This document shows, in pieces, positions 1-9,426 of a stretch of 27,162 nt of DNA (its first letter is position 1; each line of letters begins with the position of its first letter). Source of the DNA: Amoeboradix gromovi (Eukaryota > Sanchytriomycota > Sanchytriomycetes > Sanchytriales > Sanchytriaceae). The position numbers were made by a program, and so were the translations under genes. The notes beneath the pieces are model-generated. The model made no database searches and was not told the DNA's origin. It was given only the letters and a program-made list of their open reading frames with translations. The stretch lies in NCBI GenBank assembly GCA_018985225.1, contig JADGIF010000048.1, positions 1 to 27,162 on the forward strand, written 5' to 3'.

Positions 1-158
1 TGAACGAGATGCAGGGTCTTCTAGTTTTATTTTAAAAACAGGAATACAATCAATGAAAGAAAACTGGTATGATAGAAGATCTTTTATTAATAATAGCATT
101 TCCTCCGTATGGAGCACCTTTAAAAACGAGTTAGTCTAGCTTTTATATTTGGTGTCCC
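1..158 (+). mobile_element. Family B inverted-repeat element, truncated by window edge
   Basis: The outer end of a dispersed element that recurs in opposite orientation at 8560-9017 and 21023-21504. It reads in frame as the C-terminal part of the family's open frame, including GIQSMKENWYDRRSF and ending in KNELV then TAG. It finishes in the terminal motif TTTATATTTGGTGTCCC at about 142-158. The left part lies outside the window, so its full length and other terminus cannot be seen. No transposase is visible. Confidence 0.7.
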
Positions 159-1509
159 ATTTGAAAGCTACGTTGTTATCTCGATTAAAAATGTTGGTTC
201 GCTGTTTACTCACAAGAAATCGTTGACCTACTTTATACTAGATACTGCTCAGAGTGTGCAAACATGGTTCTTTGAGCCATCTACCCAATAAATGACTTCA
301 CCTCTTCTTATCACTGAAACAGGTAATTAATACTATCTTCCCTATCTGTTGTTCATACGTGATTATCATACCGAGTTTTACCGCATTCAAACGCAAAAAA
401 GCGTAAAGAGACAATAACTACAGTTATGTACGCATGATAGGTTTACTAAGCTCATCGGCAGAGTAACTTTTACAGGGTAAAAGAGTTAATTGGCAATATA
501 AAACAGCCATAGGGAGTGCCATCGAGTCAGCCAATTTCGCAAGTTTATCTTATTTCAAAAACAAGGATCGCTTAGGATGCGAATAGCAAGAGCAATATGT
601 TGTTAAGTAAGTTTTAAAGCATTTAGAAGGAATTTATCTTAAAGTTGAGTTTTGCCAATATAAGATTTGAAAATTTCGCTAGTAATAATTATGGCGTCTA
701 CGCCGGCTCCAGCCGACATCCTAAATTTTTAGTACTGTTATCGATTATAACAAGTATTAAGTTATCACAAATGCTTAAATCTATAACACCGGAAAAGCCA
801 AGTGTTCAAGGCCATAAAATCTACACCGTAAAAGAGGAGATATAGCTGAACCTGGCACTATGTTGACTTTACATGAGAACTTGAACAACTTCGCACTACC
901 CGGTAATGTTTCTCAGACATCCGAGAGAAAGAGAAATTGAGTAGAATAAACCACGGATTGGAAACATTCCTTAGGAATGGATCGGGTCAAAAGCGATTTG
1001 CGTATCATTTGAGTCTTATACGTGCGGGCTGTCGCTCTCAAGATCCGGAATGGCATGATGGAAGTAAAGAATGGGTCGTTTCCGAAGATTCCAAAGTGGA
1101 AAAAAGCCAATACTCGCAAGAGCGTTGAATGTGAATACCGGAGACTATGACAAAGATAGCAAGAAACAAAACATCAGAAAGTGATAGAAGATGATAAAAA
1201 GTGATTTGCTATGGTGATAAAACTGATTCCCACCATAGAAAGACCCATTGCAGTGTCCCGTGCTATATAAAGTAGTATGTTCACTTGATGTTGTGACCTT
1301 TTTGCTTATTCCAAAGCTCCAGACATCCAAAGTATGCTTCGGCCCTTATGGTAAGCAGGGTAGCACTCAGCTTTGGAGTAGAGGTCAAATCTTATGCCAC
1401 CATGCTTACTGTGACACGCATCTAGTTAACTATCTCTTCCTTTTGCGATGCACGTTTTAAAAGTGCTTACACAGTTTCTGCGGAGCATGCCACAAAAGGA
1501 ATAGTTCGC
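159..1509. other. Gene-poor stretch with coding-like fragments, no firm gene
   Basis: No long ORF is present. Short coding-like pieces appear in shifting frames. On plus, an ATG at 691 opens MASTPAPADILNF and stops. If the 23-nt tract 732-754 (GTACTG...ATAACAAG) were an intron, the frame would continue to about 844. A second open piece in another frame runs to about 1128 and includes SRINHGLETFLRNG. On minus, an ATG near 534 opens a short piece that stops at GTACATAACTGTAG. A Cys/His-rich reading occurs near 1350-1590 but overlaps the next gene. I recognise no family. This could be a decayed gene, or one or two small genes with very short introns. Confidence 0.3.
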
Positions 1510-3735
1510 ATGGGGCAAGGGATAATGCTGCTCATACACTGCGTAATTTCATTGCATGTACAGAGTGCCTTAATGGATTTATTCGGTGAGACTGTGCACT
1601 ATATTACGATACATGCAAGCACACCAATACATGTTAAAAGCATCAAAATTAATGACAAAATCTGTCAAAACATATTCTTTTGTCACGAAATTGAACCAGA
1701 GGGTACTTGGATAACACCAATAGCAAATCAGACACATCTGTACATTCCCGTTAATCAGGAAAATCATTTTTTTGAAATTGAAATTCGTCGTCAAAATGAT
1801 GAAGATGTTTATTTCCTCCATCCTCACTTAGATGCTTTCCATAGAATATTAGACTGCGGTTTGCCACATGATGTAAAAGATGAAATTAAACCATTTATCA
1901 ACAATCTTGACGATCATGGAATGTATGAAGATGACAGCGGTCAGTTTTCGTTGTTTTCTAATTCGCACGATGCGTTATTAAAAGGTGTCAACCATGATAG
2001 CAAGTCACATGCCACTAGATTGTTCAAAAGAAGCATCTCGACAAATCGCGACAGTTCTGGTTCTAACAGATTTAGAAGAAGTGTGAACAAAATAGTTAAC
2101 ATTTTAGGAGGATTCGGATATGGTATTAAGAACTTGTTTGCGAACTCTAAGATTATTTTTGAGTGGGGTACTTATTTGAACACAATGGAGTTTGTTAAAT
2201 TTTACTACGATAAAGCTTGGGATGTTGTCTGGGAATCTTTTCCAGTAATGCAGCACAAGTTGGCAAGTTTTATGGATGACCAAAAGAACGTGAACGTGAG
2301 CGATTCTTTGCTAGGAAATAAATTTCATGTGAAAAACCCGCTGGAGGAAGTGAAAAAGCTGAATGAAACCAAACACGCTAAAGATATCAGAATCTTATTT
2401 TCCCAACACTTGATAAAGAATACTTTGAGCGCAAACAACTGGACAGAATCTTTAGGTGATGCAGGCAGTGTATATGAACAACTGCTGCCGTTTTATGATG
2501 ATATTCCAGATATGACAGAGATATTTAACATGACAGGTCCTTCAGAAGGTGGATTGCCAGGATTTTTAGATAAGTCAAAGGAAATGCTTATAGATGCCTC
2601 AACTTTGATGATTATAAAGTCTTTCAAATATGTTCAGTATATAAATCGGATCTCCGATAAAGGAATGAATTGGCGTATGAAATTCCCTGGATCCAAAACT
2701 ATTGAAAAAGTAGTATTTCAAGACAGATTTGAGTTGAGTCTAGCTAATCTATACCATATGGCAACTGCCGTTTCTTGCTACTACATGTATTACGGTAAAT
2801 ATCAAACTGCGCCAATTACTGCGGAAGATGTTGTCTCGTTTAAAAAGGCACCTAGTGCATCAAACATATTACACACGTGGCTGTACGATCAGTATTCTGG
2901 AACACCCACACCATGGAAAGAGTATAGACTCAGATGCATTATTGATTGGTTTCCTAGACTTTACTTCGGCCTTCTGATGGTTTATATCACGATTGCATTT
3001 GAACTCCTTGGGGATACATCGATAATTCCTCGCGCTTTTTTAGCTATAAATGCTGCAATGTTTGTACCTACTGCTTTTCCAATAGATATGATCGAACCTC
3101 ATTCGCACTTTGAAACTTTTAAGCAGCTAAACAAACTTTATGTACCTGGGTTTATCATCGGATATGGATGGAATTTGATGTCGATCTTTGTTTGGCTTCG
3201 ACCAGGCTTGTACTCACTGGACTCTTTTGCACTGAAGAGAGGCAGATCTAATTGGTTTACAAAATATGTTCACAACACAAAATTCCAGAATTTTATTGGC
3301 AAAAAAAATGCGATGGAGCTAATATGGGAAAAAATAAAAGCCGTAGCCTTTGGGATACCACAGCTATATGGCGTTTATCATTTAATCCCATTACTAAAAG
3401 CCAGGGTACATATGAACGATTATAGGCAAGTAGGTATGTGGACAATTCAATCTACCGCATGGACTTTGGACTCTATCAACAACCTTGCGCCATTACTAAG
3501 AGGTATAAACACTGTTAAATTTGACTTTTTACAGGGGTTTACAGGTAGATGGATGACTGCATTATATTTAAGCAGAAGCTACTGGGAAGTATTGCACGGG
3601 ATGCCGAATATGTTTATTTACTATCAGAGTTGTTTTACTCCAGCACAAGATTTACAAGAAAGAGTAAAACAAGTGAACGAGATCATCCCGGAACCTCTGA
3701 GGCAGTGGCAAGACATTCATGGTATTTCAGACTAA
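1510..3735 (+). CDS. Large orphan secretory-pathway protein (741 aa)
   Basis: I do not recognise this protein. The ATG start gives a likely signal peptide (hydrophobic core about residues 5-19, LLIHCVISLHVQSA), so the product probably enters the secretory pathway. Two basic cleavage-like sites lie close together, RLFKR at 170-174 and RFRR at 187-190, followed by a Gly-rich hydrophobic stretch around 195-210. That layout would suit a Kex2/furin-processed precursor, which is inference. Asn-x-Ser/Thr sequons occur in the middle. The C-terminal third is rich in aromatic residues, with moderately hydrophobic stretches around 480-530 and 555-575 that might contact membrane, though none is an unambiguous transmembrane helix. 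There is no visible intron. It is isolated from the next minus-strand genes by about 100 bp. The start could be later (Met22), but that would lose the signal peptide. It is certainly coding; its function is unknown. Confidence 0.8.
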   Translation: MGQGIMLLIHCVISLHVQSALMDLFGETVHYITIHASTPIHVKSIKINDKICQNIFFCHEIEPEGTWITPIANQTHLYIPVNQENHFFEIEIRRQNDEDVYFLHPHLDAFHRILDCGLPHDVKDEIKPFINNLDDHGMYEDDSGQFSLFSNSHDALLKGVNHDSKSHATRLFKRSISTNRDSSGSNRFRRSVNKIVNILGGFGYGIKNLFANSKIIFEWGTYLNTMEFVKFYYDKAWDVVWESFPVMQHKLASFMDDQKNVNVSDSLLGNKFHVKNPLEEVKKLNETKHAKDIRILFSQHLIKNTLSANNWTESLGDAGSVYEQLLPFYDDIPDMTEIFNMTGPSEGGLPGFLDKSKEMLIDASTLMIIKSFKYVQYINRISDKGMNWRMKFPGSKTIEKVVFQDRFELSLANLYHMATAVSCYYMYYGKYQTAPITAEDVVSFKKAPSASNILHTWLYDQYSGTPTPWKEYRLRCIIDWFPRLYFGLLMVYITIAFELLGDTSIIPRAFLAINAAMFVPTAFPIDMIEPHSHFETFKQLNKLYVPGFIIGYGWNLMSIFVWLRPGLYSLDSFALKRGRSNWFTKYVHNTKFQNFIGKKNAMELIWEKIKAVAFGIPQLYGVYHLIPLLKARVHMNDYRQVGMWTIQSTAWTLDSINNLAPLLRGINTVKFDFLQGFTGRWMTALYLSRSYWEVLHGMPNMFIYYQSCFTPAQDLQERVKQVNEIIPEPLRQWQDIHGISD

Positions 3736-3841
3736 TTTAGATCCAGATAATGAGAAAATTTTAAAGGAGAAAGGGTCTTCATTTTAGTAAACCATATTTA
3801 TTGCTCCTCTGGCTTGCTCAAAATTCTGTCTTCAACGTGAT

Positions 3842-4117
3842 TCAGATCCATCTTATGGCTACTATACAGCTATCGCGACGGATAAGAGAGTATCTCCATA
3901 TATGACGATGTTTATAGACTCTATAAAAACCAAGCAGAGCTATCCACTTGAATCGTATACCTAATATCACTAGTAACATATCAACATAGCGGCTAAGAAA
4001 CAGCGATTGCACAGCATTCTGAAGAGGAACAGTTTCTGTTGTAATTTCTATTTCGTTCTTAAGATTCTTTGCCTGAAAGTAAAATTCATGTAGATTATAA
4101 ACCAAGTTTGGTTTCAT
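3842..4117 (-). CDS. Small hypothetical protein, possibly membrane-associated
   Basis: A 91-codon ORF with an ATG start, 28 bp downstream of the TMEM256-like gene on the same strand. It has a charged N-terminal half and a hydrophobic stretch (VDMLLVILGIRFKWIALL, about residues 45-62), then a basic tail. I recognise no family. Just past its stop, another frame reads MDLNHVEDRILSKPEEQ and then stop, which looks like a natural C-terminus. A small intron or a frameshift near 3850-3880 is therefore possible, but no good splice pair with the right phase was found. It may be genuine, the last exon of a longer gene, or chance. Confidence 0.4.
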   Translation of the reverse strand: MKPNLVYNLHEFYFQAKNLKNEIEITTETVPLQNAVQSLFLSRYVDMLLVILGIRFKWIALLGFYRVYKHRHIWRYSLIRRDSCIVAIRWI

Positions 4118-4145
4118 AACAATTTACTTAAAAAAGCAGAAATTT

Positions 4146-4478
4146 TCAAGCAAATGCAAGGGCTAACCATCCAGAAATAATAAGAATTCCACCTATTGGA
4201 GTAACAGGTCCCATGAACTTCATTCCATCATTGAGAACCAGAATGTATATACTTCCACTGAATAAACAAGTACCGCAAATAAAGAGCTTCGCAGCTATTG
4301 GATAGTTCATATTGTATGCCAATAATGCCATTCCCGAGTGGATCATCTGGTAGTTTGCTGCCACTTTAAATGAATTAATTTTAGACGCTGGTAATCTGTT
4401 TCTTAGTGCATGCTCTCCAAAAGCCCCTGCAGCTACTGCCATAGCACCGCTCAATGCACTAATTAACTTCAATGCCAT
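4146..4478 (-). CDS. TMEM256/DUF423 family small membrane protein
   Basis: A protein of about 110 residues matching the TMEM256/DUF423 (YgdD-like) family along its length. Seen are an N-terminal helix leading into GAFGEHALR, then YQMIHSGMALL, then LFSGSIYILVLN, and a final PIGGILIISGWLALAF. These are the family's conserved blocks, and four transmembrane helices are expected. The eukaryotic members' role is not established; they are small inner-membrane or organelle proteins. I chose the ATG at 4478; an upstream TTG in the same frame at 4496 is not a credible eukaryotic start. The end of repeat A1 begins 36 bp upstream of this ATG, so the promoter or 5' UTR probably lies within the repeat. Length is normal and no key block is missing. 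Confidence 0.9.
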   Translation of the reverse strand: MALKLISALSGAMAVAAGAFGEHALRNRLPASKINSFKVAANYQMIHSGMALLAYNMNYPIAAKLFICGTCLFSGSIYILVLNDGMKFMGPVTPIGGILIISGWLALAFA

Positions 4479-4513
4479 TGTTTTGTGAAGTTTCAAGGAT
4501 ATTTAAGACAGCT

Positions 4514-5075
4514 CTCGATTGTTTTCTTGAATAAATCATTTATCGCAAATTTGTATGCATTTTTATATGATTTCAAGACTTTTCTAGATTTTTCTAATAG
4601 CTCAAATACTCGCTATTCATCAACGACATGTATTTGTAAACTGGAACCCTGAATATGTCAGATCTAAAGAAACTACTAATAGGTATAGTATGCAATCACT
4701 GACATTAAGAAACTGGCTCAAAAATGGGAAAATTATATATCTTTTAACAATTTATCATTACGCATCCAAAGAACACTTGAAATTCAGGCGACAATGGGAG
4801 GAAATACGATAATTGCGTGTAATAAAGGATTTGCCAGTCAAACATGTACAAGGTGTTAAACCTGAAAGAAAACTAATTTTGAGAATTACACATTTACAAA
4901 TCAGTTAAAGATGGATAGAGATCATATGGCAGCAAGGAATATGTATATCAAATGTATGTATCCTTATTCAATCCCGCCTCAGGGTAGCGAAAGCTTGAGT
5001 AATCACTTGTAACGAAGAGTCTGAATTTGTCAGTCTATATATGGAAATTCTTGGTTTTTTAAGAATTCAAAAGCA
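4514..5075 (+). repeat. Family A dispersed repeat, copy A1
   Basis: Begins with CTCGATTGTTTTCTTGAATAA, shared nearly exactly with copies at 7985 and 16240 and inverted in copies ending at 6405 and 22042. It fades out near 5060-5080, where similarity to the GAGGAG end of other copies is lost. Its zinc-ribbon-coding part is badly degraded: only HMAARN-like and IPPQGS-like remnants are readable around 4925-4990. Read outward (minus strand), the first 110 bases are open and encode ELLEKSRKVLKSYKNAYKF and onward. It pairs with A2 in inverted orientation around the gene at 5111-5845. Confidence 0.75.
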
Positions 5076-5110
5076 CAATGAAGTTCAAGTAAAAAACCAA
5101 TTTATTCTTG

Positions 5111-5845
5111 TTAAAGTGGAAATCTTGGCGTTCTACCTCCTAATTCATAAATAGATAAACTTGAATGAGCAATCAAATTCCATAGCGGAATGGAACAGAA
5201 TTGGAAAACAAAATACCATTGAGGAGCTGTAAAAAAAGCAATTGTTGCGCCCAGTATAACGTAGATACCCATTAAAACAAAATGAGCGGTTGAGGCAATG
5301 GCCACTGCTTTGTTGATATCTTTTTCGTCAACTAGACTTGAGCTTACCGTTATTTCACTTTCAGATTGATTAAAGCAGCACAGATAAGGAGGCAAAGTCC
5401 GTTTTCTTATATTCTCAGCTGTATATTCATTCTTTATGCTCCCTAGTGAGTAAATAGAAATAAATAATCCGTAAACAGAGAGTATAAGACTTAAAATGAT
5501 ATTAAATTGAGCAAAATTAACTAGGGATGTTATCAGGTATACAACCCAAGTTATAAAATAGAGCTCGGTCATCCTGATATGCACATTTGGCCTTCTAAAT
5601 GCAAAAGTTACAACGTAAAGATACGAACTAATCAACGTCATACTTAACAGTGCGATTAGATAAATTACCGTGCTAAAGTATGCCAAAGGTAGAATTACAT
5701 TAAATCCGAAGACTACTCCAAGCAAAAGATAAGCAATGGAAGCTTTAAAGTACTTTAAGATTCTCTTAATTCCATACAGAGAGAGCAGTGAATTAAAGAT
5801 GCTAATGGCCAGAAATATGAAAACTGAAGTGTTTGTAAATTCCAT
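5111..5845 (-). CDS. Multi-pass (about 7 TM) membrane protein, unrecognised
   Basis: A 244-residue protein, almost entirely hydrophobic helices. Segments lie near residues 7-26, 35-55, 57-83, 92-112, 115-135, 185-207 and 210-230. A hydrophilic loop at about 137-180 is Ser/Glu-rich with a CC pair (YLCCFNQSESE). Seven helices fit a receptor- or transporter-like fold, but I see no diagnostic motif and name no family. The ATG at 5845 is the natural start. The gene sits alone between inverted copies of family A: A1 ends about 35 bp past its stop and A2 starts 15 bp before its ATG. Its regulatory sequence is therefore essentially repeat DNA. It could be a resident gene flanked by insertions, or cargo moved with the repeats. 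Confidence 0.75.
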   Translation of the reverse strand: MEFTNTSVFIFLAISIFNSLLSLYGIKRILKYFKASIAYLLLGVVFGFNVILPLAYFSTVIYLIALLSMTLISSYLYVVTFAFRRPNVHIRMTELYFITWVVYLITSLVNFAQFNIILSLILSVYGLFISIYSLGSIKNEYTAENIRKRTLPPYLCCFNQSESEITVSSSLVDEKDINKAVAIASTAHFVLMGIYVILGATIAFFTAPQWYFVFQFCSIPLWNLIAHSSLSIYELGGRTPRFPL

Positions 5846-5860
5846 GTAAAATGTTTTACT

Positions 5861-6405
5861 CCTCCTCGTTCAAAGACCTGATTTCCGAGAAAATCCAGAA
5901 TTCCACAGAGAAACTAATGCTAGATGCTCCGTTACAGTGATCGCTCACGCTTTCACTACCCTGAGACGGGATTGAATAAGGATGCAGATACTAGATGTAT
6001 ATGTTCCTTGCTGCCATATGATCTCTATCTATTTCCAAATGACAGTTGGTACAAGTGTAGGTTTTCTTTAAAGTACCACACCTTGTACATGGCATCGAAT
6101 TTGTTCCTTGGTGCCATATCCACTTCGAAATGACACTATGTACATGAATAGCTCTCCAAATTGGTTTTCTTTAGAGTGCCACATATTGTATATGGCATCA
6201 AATTTCCGTGTTTGGACCAGATTATCGGTCTGAGACAAATGTGTGCTGTACCTGTTAATTATTTCTTTAGATTCCATTTACCATTTGCGAAAAGGAAGAA
6301 TATCGAGTATTTGAGCTGTTAGAAAAATCTGGAAAAGTCTTGAAATGATACAAAAATGCATACAAATTCGCGATAAATGATTTATTCAAGAAAACAGTCA
6401 AGCTG
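5861..6405 (-). repeat. Family A dispersed repeat, copy A2 (inverted)
   Basis: The complement of the A consensus. CCTCCTCGTT at 5861 is the inner end and ...AAGAAAACAGTCAAGC near 6404 the outer end. On minus it contains two zinc-ribbon-like units, about 103 bp apart (positions 6091 and 6194). The first reads TICGTLKKTNLESYSCT with a stop in place of a residue before CHFEVD. The second reads PCTRCGTLKKTYTCTNCHLE. The units differ by a frame, so this copy cannot make an intact protein. The outer end stops 29 bp short of the NMD3 stop codon. Confidence 0.8.
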
Positions 6406-6434
6406 ATTTGTAAAATACTCATGTCTTTTATTGT

Positions 6435-7910
6435 TTACTCGAAGACCATTGATTGCATCATGTCTTGCAAATTAACTATTTTCTCACCCTCCCATGCATC
6501 AACTTGATTAGCCACCTCTGTGTCTTCTTCAACATCCTGCAAAAACGCATTATATGTTTCCTCGTTTTGGTCTACTGTATTTAATCGCTTCAAATTCCAG
6601 CCACGCTTCTTTTGCTTTTTTGGATACACTTTTCGTATAACTATCACATCAGGAATTTTTTCGTCTTTCAGCAACTCAAAGTCGTCATTATTAAAGTTTT
6701 GGTTAGTTAAATCATAACATTCTACAGTGTCACCGGGGTGCAAAATGTGCCCGAGATGTGTTTTAACAGTAAACATTGTATTGTCACTCATTCTGCCGAT
6801 GCATACAGTAGAGAGTTGATGAGAATCTGTGAAATTGTGGTGCTCTTCAACGTCAATAACGTAGAATTGTATTAGTTCCTTAACTGTACCCAAAGGTGGA
6901 AAACCACCACTTCCAAACGCCGCCTTACTAGCCGCACCAGAAAAGGAGCCGCCTTTCGCTTTTAAAGTATTTTTATGATGTCCCTGAGTTGCACCTTGAA
7001 CAGTAGGATGGGTACTCCAGTATCTCTCTGCACTCAGCTCAGCTGTGCCCAATGTGCATGGATCTAGTAGATGAAGCCACTTACCAACTCGATTGACAAT
7101 ACAAATTTGGCTTATTCCACTTAGTTTGTTAGCTAACTGCTTTGGTAGACAGATCAAATCTAAGCGGCTAAGCGGAACAATCTCAACACTAAATGTGATC
7201 TTGACATTCGCTGTATTACTTTTTAAATCAGCACTGATTATCTGATCGCTCATTTGCATTCGAGCAGGAACTACCTTTAAAACAAACTCAACAAATTTTT
7301 GAGCATGATGCTTCTGCACAAAATGCATATCCATTCCTTGAGATACAGGTTTTATGCCAACACAATCCATATGCATTCTGTTCTTCAAGATAAGCTGCTC
7401 AAGAAATAATAGTGACCTTCCCTGCTTAGAGTGTTGGCGCAATTGCACATTAGCAGACCAAGTCTGTTGAGCTGCTAGCTTGGTGCAATCAGGACACTGT
7501 GTGTATGCGACTATGTATTCCACTAATTGAGTGTGATGAACAATGGTATTGTTATCGAGACTCTTCTCGTATGTGACTTTAGTCTTAATTCTTTTACTGT
7601 GGGGTTCGGTGTATATAAAATGCCCATCTAATAACTTCATATTCAACCGCTTTAGACAAACTGATAGAAGTTCCTTAGACTCCCATTTTGCAAGAGTCCA
7701 AGTGGTAGGATGTTGATGATATCTGTCACATTGCTTACAATACAACACCGTTTGCGTAGGTATTAGATCCGCCTGGATTTGGGATTGCAGACATTGCATG
7801 CAAGTGTTACTAGGATTTGGTTCAATTGGCACACCACATAAACAGCAAAGAATTACTTGACCCTGATGATTATCAACTTCCATCAATTCAACATAATCTG
7901 GACCCTCCAT
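6435..7910 (-). CDS. NMD3: NMD3, nuclear export adaptor for the 60S ribosomal subunit
   Basis: NMD3 binds pre-60S subunits and recruits CRM1 for export through the nuclear pore. The 491 residues fit the family. Zinc-binding cysteines appear as CCLC (22-25), CMQC (37-40), CKQC (58-61) and CPDC (about 139-142). The conserved block GMDMHFVQKHHAQKFVEF follows, and near the C-terminus KKRGWNLKRL precedes an acidic region and a hydrophobic end (IVNLQDMMQSMVFE) that suits a nuclear export signal. An unusual Gly/Ala/Ser/Lys-rich insertion of about 35 residues lies between the YW and the F-PLGTVKELIQF blocks (near 300-340); other NMD3 proteins are short there. It stays in frame, so it is probably a real loop. 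An AATAAA lies 3 nt after the stop. The ATG at 7910 fits, and repeat A3 starts 74 bp upstream. Confidence 0.95.
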   Translation of the reverse strand: MEGPDYVELMEVDNHQGQVILCCLCGVPIEPNPSNTCMQCLQSQIQADLIPTQTVLYCKQCDRYHQHPTTWTLAKWESKELLSVCLKRLNMKLLDGHFIYTEPHSKRIKTKVTYEKSLDNNTIVHHTQLVEYIVAYTQCPDCTKLAAQQTWSANVQLRQHSKQGRSLLFLEQLILKNRMHMDCVGIKPVSQGMDMHFVQKHHAQKFVEFVLKVVPARMQMSDQIISADLKSNTANVKITFSVEIVPLSRLDLICLPKQLANKLSGISQICIVNRVGKWLHLLDPCTLGTAELSAERYWSTHPTVQGATQGHHKNTLKAKGGSFSGAASKAAFGSGGFPPLGTVKELIQFYVIDVEEHHNFTDSHQLSTVCIGRMSDNTMFTVKTHLGHILHPGDTVECYDLTNQNFNNDDFELLKDEKIPDVIVIRKVYPKKQKKRGWNLKRLNTVDQNEETYNAFLQDVEEDTEVANQVDAWEGEKIVNLQDMMQSMVFE

Positions 7911-7984
7911 GTTGACTCCGGTTAGGAATGATACAAAATTTTACCCGTCGGACACACTGGTCAAAGATTTCAAAAAATAAATAG

Positions 7985-8551
7985 CTCGATTGTTTTCTTG
8001 AATAAAGCATTTATCGCGAATCTTTATACATTTTTATATAATTTCATGACTTTTCCAGATTTTTCTAATAGCTTAGATACTCGATATTTTTCCTTTTCAC
8101 AAGTGGTAAACCAAATCTAAAGAAATAACTAGTAGGTACAGCATACATTCATCAACACTGAGGAACTGGTCCAAAAATGGAAGAATTAGATGTCTTTCGA
8201 GGCCAGAAAAAAGATATCTGTACAATTTATTCAAGGAACACTTGAAGTTCAAGTGTAAACAAAAAGGAAAGACGATGCTTGAGTGTAATGAAGTATTTAC
8301 TATCAGACATGGACAAGGTGTGGTACTCTAAAGTAACCCAATTTGGGGAGCAACACTTGTACAAAATATCATTTGAAGATAGACACCACATGGCAGCAAG
8401 GAACATGTACATCAAGTATCTGCGTCCTTGTTCAGTCTCACCTCAGGGTATTGAAAGCGTGAGCAATCGCTGTAATGGAGCATCTAGCGTTGCTAGTTTC
8501 TCTATGGAAATTCTAGATTTTCTCGGAAATCAGGACTTTTAGCGAGGAGAG
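7985..8551 (+). repeat. Family A dispersed repeat, copy A3
   Basis: Starts with CTCGATTGTTTTCTTGAATAA, 74 bp upstream of the NMD3 start and pointing away from it, and ends in AGCGAGGAGA at 8551. One degraded zinc-ribbon unit is readable around 8310-8400 (TRCGTLK, then a stop, then NTCTKYHL), so two of the cysteine positions are lost. The outward (minus) reading of the outer end is KLLEKSGKVMKLYKNV followed by a stop. Nine bases after its end begins the B element at 8560. Confidence 0.8.
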
Positions 8552-8559
8552 TAATAAAT

Positions 8560-9017
8560 GGGACACCAAATATAAAAACTAGACTAACTCGTTTTTAAAG
8601 GAGGTGCACCATACTGAGGAATGCTATCATTAATAAAAGATCTTCTATTATACCAATTTTCTTTCCTTGATTGTATTCCCTTCTTCAAGATAAAACTAGA
8701 AGACCCTGCATCTCGTTCAAATATATGAGGTCTTTGAGCATCTAAGCAAAAGGTGCATTTTCTTAGACGGTACTCTTTTCTAGTGTCATTTTGTAATGTT
8801 ATACTAGCATCATTACTCTTATCTATTTCTTTAAAGTGTAATAGCGATATTTTATTTGAAATAAAGATTGGATGAAAGAGTAAGAGAATAACTGTACAGA
8901 ATATTTATTTTCCTTTTATACTCGTCAACTCCGCAACTAGCTGAATGTCCAGTCGCCTCTTAAATAATGTTCCAAGTTGTTACAGAAAGTTAGTTCAGTT
9001 TTTATATTTGATGTCCC
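8560..9017 (-). mobile_element. Family B element with terminal inverted repeats, copy B1
   Basis: About 458 bp bounded by GGGACACCAAATATAAAAAC at 8560 and its imperfect complement GTTTTTATATTTGATGTCCC-like end at about 8998-9017; about 27 of 30 terminal positions match. On minus it holds the family open frame: hydrophobic LLLFHPIFISNKISLLHF, then KEYRLRKCTFCLDAQRP, ERDAGSSSFILKKGIQS and KENWYNRRSFINDS, ending in LKTS then TAG inside the terminal repeat. TATAAAAGG stands upstream on the same strand. No in-frame ATG is available. I recognise no transposase. It looks like a non-autonomous (MITE-like) element or a gene fragment spread by one. Target-site duplications could not be fixed. Confidence 0.7.
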
Positions 9018-9065
9018 AAATTTTAAATTATTTGAGATCCTTATTATAGAGTCAATAGCTGTCTT

Positions 9066-9174
9066 ATACCTCTGAAATAAAGATTGAATGGAAGAACAAG
9101 CAAATAGATGTACAGAATATTTATTTTTTAAATTCCGAAACAAAATGTCTAGTCTAGTTTTTACAGTGTGTCCC
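9066..9174 (-). repeat. Diverged partial copy of family B (B3)
   Basis: Shares TGAAATAAAGATTG, ATGTACAGAATATTTATT-like sequence and a terminal-type end (CTAGTCTAGTTTTTAC...GTGTCCC) with the B elements, but lacks the coding core. It lies directly next to B1 and appears to be an older fragment. An ORF of 90 codons spanning 8937-9209 on minus crosses both copies and is not conserved elsewhere, so I do not call it a gene. Confidence 0.55.
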
Positions 9175-9426
9175 AAATGTGAACTCTGATTTATTTCCAA
9201 TCTTTGCATTTAGAGTTTCGTTTTCGAGAGTAATGGTCTCGCTCTGGTAATTGATCATTCGCATTAGCTAGTGCAATTTTTTGATAATGATTTCCTGAAA
9301 TTGGTCAAATTCAGTTGTTTCTCAACGAAGCCAGCGCAATTATCCCTATATCAACCTCATTATCCAAATATGGGGGAAGCAACAAATTTTTAGACTATGA
9401 TTTAGTAATAAATTTTATTTTCCTCG

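Noticed and set aside
645-845. 66-codon ORF on plus
   Set aside because: It begins with TTG, not ATG. An ATG in another frame at 691 gives a more protein-like start.
1350-1590. Cys/His-rich reading that could be a zinc finger after removing a 39-nt tract
   Set aside because: It overlaps the signal-peptide region of the 741-aa gene in another frame, and its splice sites are weak.
3842-4117. Resemblance to the KDEL receptor (SRYVDML and YRV...IWRY)
   Set aside because: The matches are short, out of the family's order and spacing, and the ORF is less than half the family's length.
8937-9209. 90-codon minus ORF across B1 and B3
   Set aside because: It spans the junction of two repeat copies and has no counterpart in other copies.
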